From contig OY986968.1 of NCBI GenBank assembly GCA_963920575.1, forward strand, positions 6,131,485-6,195,484: 64,000 nt of DNA, given 5' to 3'. The number at the start of each line of letters is the position of its first letter. Positions within the stretch are counted from its first letter, which is position 1. Below, in pieces: positions 55,532-64,000 of the stretch. The stretch is from Narthecium ossifragum (taxonomy: Eukaryota > Streptophyta > Magnoliopsida > Dioscoreales > Nartheciaceae). Made by a program: the position numbers and the translations under genes. Under the pieces are notes generated by a model. That model worked only from the letters and a program-made list of their open reading frames with translations, ran no database searches and was not told the origin of the DNA.

Positions 55532-57830
55532 TGTGAGGACCCGTTCCTCTAATCTGACTCGACCGTGTGGGTCGAGGGCCGTTCCTTGTTGGTTTGGTTT
55601 CGCATCGGGTGTGATCTGGTTGATCGTATTGCTCTTGTGACCCAGGGGCAATTTGGTAAATTGCGTCCGGTGGTCGATTTCACACCCACGTAAAGCACAC
55701 ACTGCATTGGATTGATGTATGTGAATGATTAGGACCTTAAGGGTGCCTCCAATCGGAAGATCAGACCTCGATCGGGAAAGATCGAATCGGATGGCAAAGA
55801 TCAGATCCTGATCGCTATAAATACCCTGACTTTCTCTCTTTCCATTCTCTTTCTTTCTTCTCCTGTCATTGTCTCTCTCTCTCTCTCTCCTACCGACTAT
55901 GCTAGAGAATCGGGTCGTGATCTTCGAGGAGCGGATCTTGACGATCGAGTTTGGGGGATATGTGGAGGAGCTGCCCCGCTTGTTCAAGTAGGTGTGTTTA
56001 CCCCGATCGTGTGGTCGGGTTTACCTAGGATAGGTTTATTGTGTTTTGATGTAGTCATGCATGGTAGAATGTTGTGTGACTTAATACGTTAGTGTTATGG
56101 ATTGCTTAGAGTGTTTCTACCAGTTGGTTTCGTATTTTATCGGACGTTTCTCGTTTTGTCGCCGGTTTGTCGGTTTTTGACCGTTTAGACCTAGGTTTGG
56201 GTTTTAACCATCAAAATCCTGTTTTCTTCATACGAATAGTTTCCCATTTATCTTATACGTGTGCCTGCAAAATTTTATCGAATTCCGATAAGCTTTGATA
56301 GATCAAATTCAAATGATTGGATTCCTGGTACTATTCTTAGAAACTGTGCTCCAGGCCTGACGGTCGACCGTCGGATCGACCGTCAGGTGTTGGCATGCTT
56401 AATCCTGGCCTCACGGTCGACCATCGGATGGACCGTCACATCGACCATAAGGCTTTGTCTTGTTTTGGGCCTCCCAGGGTCGATGTTCTGATCGACCGTG
56501 GGTCATTACCCTTCTTCCCACATGGCCTCACCGTTGACCGTCGGATCGACTGTGAGCCCCCGAACAGTGTTTTCTGGCTTGCTTTGATTGGTTTTCGTTC
56601 ATGATAGATACCCAATCATGTCAGAAAGCATGCATGTTGTTATCACAGGGTTTTCAAAGGATTTCGATTAAGATTGGGAATTCGATCGTGGGTTTACCCT
56701 CTTTGGCAAATCTTTAGTTTGTCTTGCATTTAAATACCTAGTTGGATGGTAAACTTAAATGCTTCTTGTTTGCTTAGCTGTTTGTTAGCAATGAGTGCTA
56801 ACTTACATTGTATTGTGGAACCTTAGCCCGTTGCCGGCGTGTGCCGAGGGCTGTTGTATAACTGTTGAACAAATAAATGTTGTTGTGACATATAAAGACA
56901 TCTAGATTAGATGATTGCATAGGTTCATGCACTGTATGCATTAGAGGCATTTCAGGTTAGGTGGGGCGATGGGTTCATCGCCGATCCAAGGCTCTCGGGT
57001 AGCTTGGATCTAGACCTAGGACAGTGGCTGGGTAGCAAGGTCTAGGACGTGATTGTACCATTGGAATCTTCATGTTATCGAGGATATGATGTAGTTGGCT
57101 ATGATCATATTGTTATTGAGGTTTAGAGGTCATGTTGTTTCCCCAATGCCAAGTGCTAATGATGGATGTCAATGCGTTCCTGACATGGGTCCCCAAGGCA
57201 TGGGAATCCTACTTGAGTAAGGGTGATCCTACATGTTACTGATCCGTTGCCTCCTGGTAACATGTTCAGGAGAGAGGTTTCATGACAGGAGCCCTTGGGA
57301 CATCGATAGGGTTATGGGACACTTGGTATTCCTTAGACGTAGGCGGAGAGACATTACAATTGTTGTTTTCCTCCCTTAAGTGCGCCGCAGAGTAGAACCC
57401 TACTGAGCTTGTCGCAGACTCCTACCTAGTTTGCGTTTTGCAGGTACAGGCGCCAGTTCTTCTTCAGTAGAGCTGGCTGGATCAGCTTTTGGCGGCGCGA
57501 CGACTTCCAGAGGTGCTTGAGGTTGCTGTGGGTGAATAGTTGTACTTTTGATAGATTATGTATATATATAAACATCTTTCGAGGATTTTTGGGTTAAATG
57601 TATAATCTTTCCCCTTGGAGGAGTTTTTTATCAGAATTTGTGACGGATGTCTAAATAGTACAACTTGATATTATTTTTAATTGAATCATGTTTCTGCTAG
57701 CTTTATCCATGCAAGTCAAACTGTTCAAATTATCTCTGTTTTCTGCTTGTATCGCGCAAGATTGGATGTGAATAGTAATAGGAACCCTCACATCTCGGTC
57801 TGGATGGGTTTTCTGGGTCAGGGTGTGACA
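55532..57830 (+). repeat. Complete solo LTR (2,299 bp), Del-type, nested in an LTR
   Basis: TGTGAGGACCCG ... GGGTCAGGGTGTGACA. Flanking 5-mers are CGCGT (55527-55531) and TGGGT (57831-57835), a 3/5 match explainable by decay. Removal rejoins CACACCCGCG to GTGCACACACTG as in other LTRs. Contains TATA GCTATAAATACC (55814), donor-like AAGTAGGTGTG (55985), GACGGTCGA palindromes (56355-56555) and acceptor-like TTTTGCAGGTACAG (57436). Confidence 0.85.
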
Positions 57831-57835
57831 TGGGT

Positions 57836-59310
57836 AGTGCACACACTGTCTTGGATTGATGTATGCGACTGATTAGAGCCTTAAGGGTGCTTCCGATTGG
57901 AAGATCAGAGCTCGATCGGGAAAGATCGAAATGGACGGTTGTGATCGATTCCAGCTTTCCATAAGTACCCCTTTCTTTTCTCTCTCTTCTCTTTCTTTCT
58001 CTTCTCTCCTTTCTCTCTCCCCTTGTCTAGCAGCAGGAGCTTGGCCTGCAGCTTTTGGGCGCGGATCCGCGTGGATCGTAGCCGAGGAATTCATCGAATG
58101 CCTTCTTGTTGTTACATGTAGGTGTTTCTACGCAATTCTAGTGAATTGGTAACACTTGGGATCACTTTTAATTGATTTGTGGTTGTTGTGTTTATTGAAA
58201 TGCTTTTCTTTTCTGTATTCTAGTTTCATGCTATGCCTAGAAGCTTTGTATTGAATTGTTTCTGTATTCTTTCGATCGAATTCCGTATATTTGTCGATTT
58301 TTCGACGGGGTCGGACTCAGATATGATATTTCACGATCTGAGTTTGGTTTTAATGCATGAATGAATTCCCCACCATCAAGCCCACCTTCATGCAAAGTTT
58401 GAATGGATTCCATTACCGTTTGATAGATCAAATCCAATAAATTCAGTTTTTCATCAGCTTTCAGGAAATTTGATTAAATCCCGAGGATTTGATCATCCAA
58501 AGTTGGATTTCATGGTGTCATTAGATTCCCCACATCCAATTGCACACCTCAGCCAAGTTTAGATTGATTTCAATATGTTTTGATAGATTGAATCCAAGAA
58601 ATTGGATTCCAGTCACTATTCATATATGTTGTCGGCAAAAGAAGGATCGATCTTCTTGTTGCCATGTCGGTTGCCGACTTTGAAGGATCGATCAATCTCT
58701 TCCTTTGACAGAGGGAGCACTTAAGGAAGATCGATCTCTTCTTTCCCAGACAGAATCTTAGTTTGGAAAAGATTGATCTTTATGACATGAAGATCGATAT
58801 CTTCTTTCCCAGGTAGAGGACTCCCTTAAGGAACATCGATCTTCCCTTGGGTGAAGATCGATCTCTTCCTTAAGGCAGAGATCACACATATAGAAGATTG
58901 ATCTTCTTCGGTAAGAAGATCGATCTCTTATATGTTGTTTGATACTATCGATTCAGTTTTCAATGGTTTCGATTTCCTTTCAACTCGATTTTCTCGTGTG
59001 GCTTTCCTGATAATAGATAATATTTTAATCGTGATCTCGACAGGTTTATCTCGGATTAGACCGTGATTTGGGGTAGGCAGTGGACGTAACGCGAGTTTCC
59101 CTAAGAGATGAGACAGAACCCATGACTTTGAGGTTTCCCCTTTTTCCTCTACGACGTACAGTAGAGTAGAACCCTACTGAGCTTTGTTGCTTACTCCTAC
59201 CCGGGTTACGTTTGCAGGTGCATGCATCAGTTCTACCTCAGTGGTTCCAGCTGGATCAGGTCTTGGCAGCGCGTCGACTTCCATTGGTCTCAGAGGGACA
59301 TATCTATATT
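57836..59310 (+). repeat. Del-type LTR, remainder of host LTR (3'-truncated)
   Basis: Begins GTGCACACACTGTCTTGG and continues through a CT-rich leader, ATGTAGGTGTTTCTACG (58113), a GATCGATC cluster, GTAGAGTAGAACCCTACTGAG (59161) and GTTTGCAGGTGCATG (59211). Similarity ends near 59310 before the usual TGTGACA terminus. The segment is interrupted by no other element. No gene. Confidence 0.75.
58645..58930. repeat. GATCGATC-type pair cluster in LTR
   Basis: Pairs include 58771/58792 (21 bp), 58834/58856 (22 bp) and 58896/58918 (22 bp), with further single sites at 58645, 58686 and 58734. Arms GAAGATCGATCTTC. Unlike the other LTRs, this cluster is downstream of the leader. Confidence 0.85.
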
Positions 59311-60916
59311 TTGGCAGCTTTTTGTTTATAGTTACCTTTGAAGATGACGCACTAAACGTTTACTATATGAAATCTTGTTCCCTCTTTATGGAATCATCTA
59401 TACCTGTCGATATATAATCCAAAGATGATTTTGTGCTATTTTTTATCTTTGTGTTACAGGTATAACTGAATCACATTGCAGTGATTTTTAGAGATTTTTT
59501 TAGATATTTTCTTGCCCATGCAAGAGACTTTCTTAGAGATCACATTAAGAAACAATTGCGGAAAATGATGAAAATAATTTGTGCCCTTGAATTCTTTCTT
59601 TTCTATAACATTTCTTTTATGTTTTACTTGTAGGTCTACTTTGATTACATGAGGAGCTTTCGGGTTGAATGCAACAAAGTGTCTATTGTGGGTTGATGAT
59701 GGAGAAACTCCATGTTGTTGTTTTTCTTCCTCAACAATGCCGTTTTTTTGTTGTGGTTTTTTCATGTGGGTTGATGATGGAGAAACTCCTAATGAGCAGG
59801 ATAAACTCTCTTGAAGAAAGGATGGTTGCAGCCCAGACCAACCTGCAAAAGTTGGAGGAAATTTGTTCCAAGATGGCTTTCTGGCTGCATGCTTTGTACA
59901 CTGTTGTTCATACATAGTTTGTACTCGTAGGATTTAAACTGATAGATTGGCATGGTTTTTATTTTCTATAAGAGATTGATCTCGATGTACTTGAACTTCT
60001 TGTGAATTAAGCCATGTTGAAAAACATCCCCTGTACTTGAACTTGACCTGAATTAAATCCAGGTGGGGATACATACCATGTTCCTATTGTATACAAATCC
60101 ATGTTTTTTTTATTGTATTTCAACTGCTTCAGCTTGTTAAGCACATAGATTTGAATACAACTATGATAGATATATGCTACAGAGATATGTTGAGTGGTTA
60201 TTCTCAGCATATGTAACAAAGTTCATCTACTTATATATGCTGAGAACAATATCTGTACAACTGAGAGCAACTGAGAACAATTTCAGTTGAATCCATCAAT
60301 TGAATACAGGTTTCAAAACTTGATCATTCAACATTCAGAAGAATACATCAATTTAACACAACTGAACACTTTCATATCATTCAAAATTAAATTGAACAAT
60401 CAAAAGTAGTACTAGAGCACATAACTTTAGTCTCATACAAAACTAGATCATATAACTGCCATCAAAGCAATTTCATACAACCCCATATTCATCTGACTGC
60501 ATAAACAAAAAGAAACTCCACTACATTTTCCTTCAATGCAAAACGAAACTGTATGCTCCTGCCATGGGCTCTAAACACAAAAAGAAACTCTATGCCCCAG
60601 ACAAACCCCTGGGATCACTATTAATTCCTCTCAGTGCTCAAAAGAAAGTGTCTTCTTTCTGTAGGATACTGACAATTCTAAAGCATGCAAGTAAAACTGC
60701 TGAATCTGTTTTGCTCACCGGTTGTTGTCAATGCTGCACAATCTTAAGCAGAAGAACCACTTATACAACCATACAGAATAAAAGCCATCATCCATCAATT
60801 GTAGATACATTTGGTACAAGCTTTCAGTTGCATTTTCAGTAATGAGTCCATAACCATTTTGCATCTGTTCTATAACTGCAGGACATATTTTTGGGAGAAA
60901 CCCTTGGTGCAGTAAT
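59311..60916. other. Mostly unassigned; possible GRF zinc-finger relic
   Basis: At 59690-59910 the plus strand contains two copies of TGGGTTGATGATGGAGAAAC, the second reading CGFFMWVDDGETPNE, followed in a shifted frame by a coiled-coil-like LEERMVAAQTNLQKLEEICSK. A C-G-F-F-x-W-V-D-D box plus coiled coil recalls GRF-type zinc-finger proteins common in plant transposons, but upstream zinc ligands are not evident. The rest (59311-59680 and 59920-60916) is AT-rich with no repeat or gene recognised. Confidence 0.35.
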
Positions 60917-61138
60917 TGTGAGGGCCCGTCCCTCCGACCTGGCTCGACCACGTGGGTCGAGGGCCGTTTCCCTTTTTTGTTTGTTTCCGTGTCGGATACG
61001 ATCAGGCGATCATATGGTGGTTTTTATCCCCAGGGGCATTTTGGTAAATATGCCCCCTGGTGATCAGTTTCACACCCGCGTTGCACACACGGCCTTGGAT
61101 TGATGTATGTGTTTGATTAGAACCTTCAGGGTGTGTTC
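60917..61138 (+). repeat. Del-type LTR, first 222 bp
   Basis: TGTGAGGGCCCGTCCCTCCG through CACACGGCCTTGGATTGATG, collinear with 9846-10040. It is interrupted at 61139 by the LTR of an Athila-like element; the remainder is not in the window. Confidence 0.85.
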
Positions 61139-62131
61139 TGATGGGACGTGGAAAGTGTCACGGCTTAACGCTCCCGATCAAAATTATAAATTTATAATCA
61201 AACTCTCAACTAACTACCTTTTGGGGTAGCAAGTGGTGAGTCCGAGTCGAATTCACAGGGAATGCATATGGAAATAATTAAACTACTTACCTCAATATAA
61301 GTGTTCCTACAAGGATAATAAAAGAAATGGTTTTGGGTTTTAGGATATGATAGCTAAGAAAGCATGTAAATGATTCAATGGATAGAAAGAGGTCCTAGGG
61401 AATCCCAATCTGGATTAGGCTCAATCATAGTTTTCTAATAAATCAAGATGTGCAATCCTATCGAGACACTACAATATCGACTACCGTGTGGCTAACAAAG
61501 GTCATCGCTAACGAATAACCGAATAAGGACTATCCGTCGCAAAAGGTGTATACTAGAAAGTCGGCGATCGAGGGATTAGCTACGATCATCGCTAACGAGA
61601 GGTCGGGTTAGGATCATCTCGTCGCAAGGAATTGGATTGTATGGAATATGGTAATGGATCGAGGTGGTTCTAGCATCTCGAATCCAAAACACTATAAAAG
61701 ATAGGATAGATGCTAAGTTAGATGTGGATTGGAGTGGTTCTAGCACAACCAAGTCCCTAAGCTAGAGCTAAGACTCCCTTCAACACAAGGTTGTAGCTTA
61801 TGCAAACCAAAGAATCCATCCATCCAACATTAGAATCCCACTACAAAGATATAGAAATGAAGAATAAATTCATACAACTTATCTCATAAGGATTATAACA
61901 TCCAAATCCAAAGAAAACTACAAATAAAAATCTAAAACATCATGGTATTCCACTAGGTAAATAGATTAGCTACTCATATTCGCTGGAGAAGCCATGGAGA
62001 AGAGATGGATCCTCTTCTTCATCAATCTCCTCCCTCTTGGATGAGAGCTCCCTTCCTTGCCCAAAGGGGTTTCCCCTTTCCTTAGCCTCTTTTTGTCCAA
62101 AGAAATCCCCCAATAAGAGCCCAAAGTTTGG

Positions 62132-62140
62132 TATTTATAG
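62132..62140 (-). promoter_or_regulatory. TATA box of third Athila-like LTR
   Basis: Minus-strand CTATAAATA in GCGCTATAAATACC, about 70 bp downstream of the GATCGATC cluster in element orientation. Confidence 0.55.
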
Positions 62141-62208
62141 CGCTCAAGCTTCTCCCCTTCAGATTACATCTGGACCCTTCATTTTGCTTAACGTAACTGG
62201 CACTGAAA

Positions 62209-62363
62209 GATCGATCTTCTAGGGGTGAAGATCGATCTTTTTATCTCGTAAAACTGGCTACGCCCGCAGAAGATCGATCTTCTATAGGAAGAGGATCAAT
62301 CTTTTGAATTATTGTTCTCTGCTACAGTACAAAGATCGATCTTTTATATACAGAAGATCGATC
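62209..62363. repeat. GATCGATC pair cluster in third Athila-like LTR
   Basis: Pairs 62209/62230 (21 bp), 62272/62294 (22 bp) and 62334/62356 (22 bp). The first pair forms a perfect 14-bp stem (AAAGATCGATCTTC) with a 7-nt loop. Pair-to-pair distance is 62-63 bp. Confidence 0.9.
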
Positions 62364-62726
62364 TTATTTTCTGCATATTATCTCTTTTGTCATTCAACAC
62401 TGCGCATTGGTGCCAAAAATGCCATAACTTCATCTAAGAAATTTGGAATCATGAACCATAAAATTCTCCAGAAACTAGACTTCCAGAGCTTTCCAATCAT
62501 ATATGGCACATTATATGGTTCTTTCTGAGAAGGTACAGTTTAATCTTTGAAGTTGACTCATGTACCTAAATGTGCTCGAATAGGCTCGTTTACGCTCCAA
62601 ATTTGATCTAACTTCTGTTGAGGGCTCTTGTACCTGAAACACCATGAAGATTATTAGAAATACCTTGCTCGAAGACTAATAAAGGTAAATTAAGGGGTTA
62701 ATTTGTGTACTTTTCACGTGTCATCA

Positions 62727-64000
62727 CACCCCCCAACTTACACTTTGCTCGACCTCAAGCAAAGCCAGAAAGAAAGAAACACATAAACAAACAAACAACC
62801 AAAACCACTAATTTGTCAAAATACAATGCATTGATTCATATGCAAGCAATTCTCAACTCCGATGCTCAAAGTAGGTTTCCCTACACGAATTTTATCTCTC
62901 AAGTCATGGCTAAGTAAAAAGCAAATAAATAAGAATATAAATGATATAGTTCCAAGACTTCAAAGCACTTGACACAATTAAGATCTAATTGAACAATCCC
63001 GTGTCGTGAAAGGAGCAACCAAGTAATCGGTGTCTTGTAATCATCTAAGTAGGGAGCCAATCAAGATCAATCATCCTTAGTAATTCAAATCATTGAACAT
63101 GTGACATGTTTTATTCAACATTAATCATATTTTTTTTTCTCAGGAATAGAGCATGTGGTTGTGCAATGTCATGATCCCTTAGGCTTTCTACTAGGTCCAT
63201 ATAACGGGATTTGAGCCAGTGGCTCCCAAGCCAGATGGCTTTGGGGCACTAGGTGTAAAGGCTCCCCTCAGGCTTAATCTCCCGAATCTAGAAGGCCACG
63301 AATCACAACTAATGACCATTGTGCTTCTATTCAACTAACGTGACTGTGCAGTGCCTTGATCTCTTAAGCTTTCTACTAGGTCCATGTAGCGAGTGTTGGG
63401 TCAATGACTCCCAAGCCAGGTGGCTTTATGGCATTAGGTGTAAAACTCCCCACAGACTTAATTACCTGAACCTAGAAGGCTACGAATCAAGGCTAGTCAA
63501 CGAAAATTTTCTAACACAACTATAAGTCACATCAATCGATCATGAATATGCTCCAGAATCTCAATCTATCAAGGTTCCTGCTCAAAATAATCACTTAACC
63601 CTTCATACAAGTGCGAGTGCGCAGGTGATTGGGACCACTCAATTAGCCTTACAATGTGCCAAGCCGAATTGAAGTAAAAGAAAAATGTCATTTATCCAAT
63701 GATTCATAACTTTTTATAAGACATGAAAATCAAATCCGTGCAATGGTTCTCTAAGACAAGCATTTAAGACAAAAAATAATTTCACATAGTTATCAATGCA
63801 AGTAAATTAACAAATTAAGTGAAGGTACACAGGTTATCGAGCATGCAAATGTACCCCCCAACTTAATGTGGTTGTCCTCAAGCACATATGAAGGGTAAAA
63901 GGGAAGAGATAAACTGATGTGCTTCAAAGCATTCATGTGAAAGTATCCTTGGCCAAACGCAAATAAGATATGAAATACAACCAAGGGTTAGTCCAATAAA
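62727..64000 (-). other. Post-pol non-coding region of third Athila-like element
   Basis: Begins with the polypurine tract (minus-strand GTTGGGGGGTG, 62737-62727). A two-copy tandem repeat occupies about 63155-63520 with a period of 185 bp (GTGCAATGTCATGATC at 63161, GTGCAGTGCCTTGATC at 63346), each copy holding CCAAGCCAGRTGGCTTT. TGGTTGTCCTCAAGCACATA near 63870 has the second GGGGGGTA-type purine tract on the minus strand. No open frame of note. Confidence 0.7.

Larger units (their letters stand above)
61139..62726 (-). repeat. 3' LTR of third Athila-like element (1,588 bp)
   Basis: Inverted extended ends TGATGGGACGTGGAAAGT and CTTTTCACGTGTCATCA. On the minus strand it has a GATCGATC cluster (62363-62209), then TATA (CTATAAATA, 62140-62132). 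CTAGCACAACC-type short repeats (61670-61760) resemble the GGGACTAGCAC repeats of the first LTR. Confidence 0.88.
61139..64000 (-). mobile_element. Third Athila-like element, 3' end (continues past the window)
   Basis: The 3' LTR (61139-62726) is followed by a GGGGGGTG polypurine tract and a non-coding post-pol region. The LTR start TGATGGGACGTGGAAAGTG is related to TGATACGTCTTGAAAAGTG of the element at 1-7052. Coding parts would lie beyond 64000. It is inserted in a Del-type LTR. Confidence 0.85.

Noticed and set aside
59454..59915. Minus-strand 153-residue ORF
   Set aside because: Lies opposite the GRF-like plus-strand signal and has repeated GVSPSSTH translations of the same duplicated 20-mer; no family resemblance.

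Overview
This window is a repeat-dense, intergenic piece of a flowering-plant nuclear chromosome. The evidence is Athila-type LTR elements primed by plant tRNA-Asp, chromovirus (Del/Tekay-like), Tat-like and copia relics, a Mutator-like element carrying plant mobile domain genes, CACTA, TTF-type hAT, PIF/Harbinger and Helitron elements, and almost no host coding sequence. The species cannot be named from the sequence. The only plausible host-gene trace is a single SABATH-methyltransferase-like first exon near 50.1 kb, next to a 200-N assembly gap.

Layout. 1-7052: minus-strand Athila-like element (integrase fragment, pol, gag, PBS, one LTR) inserted in a plus-strand Del-like element (7053-9845) whose pol frame is broken only by nonsense codons. 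9846-11715: two Del-type LTRs fused tail to tail. 11716-12575: copia RT/RNase H relic. 12576-16440: an old Del-type LTR holding a complete solo LTR (13175-15453, TSD GTACA). 16843-21753: TTF-type hAT relic split by a non-autonomous hAT (18137-21416, 7/8-bp TSD match), itself split by a solo LTR (18595-20929, TSD GAATC). 21754-26239 or further: CACTA-like 3' region split by a PIF/Harbinger-like element (22935-24989, TSD TTA) that carries an RNase-H1-type hybrid-binding domain, and by a head-to-tail pair of small Helitrons (25394-26104) in the last transposase exon. 27462-28440: foldback/MITE-like element. 28441-45015: a ~16.6-kb Mutator-like element with an interrupted MURA-type transposase and two tandem plant-mobile-domain genes; a 6.8-kb gag-protease-only Athila-like element (30640-37449, TSD TTTGC) sits in the transposase. 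45.0-46.4 kb: inverted array and 20-22-bp minisatellite. 47.0-48.3 kb: second hAT relic. 50.9-55.4 kb: Tat-like LTR/gag split by a Del-type LTR. 55.4-59.3 kb: LTR within LTR. 60.9-64.0 kb: Del-type LTR fragment cut by a third Athila-like LTR and its post-pol region.

The strongest unexplained signal is architectural. Several unrelated element groups carry clusters of short inverted repeats with near-constant geometry. In Athila-like LTRs the clusters are pairs of GATCGATC at 21-23 bp spacing directly upstream of the TATA box. Del-type LTRs do the same. The Mutator-like element has ATCGGTAGT/ACTACCGAT palindromes with a 34-bp period beside the 5' end of all three of its genes. Family-specific sequences with a shared size and promoter-proximal position suggest a common regulatory or silencing-related function that the annotated genes do not explain.
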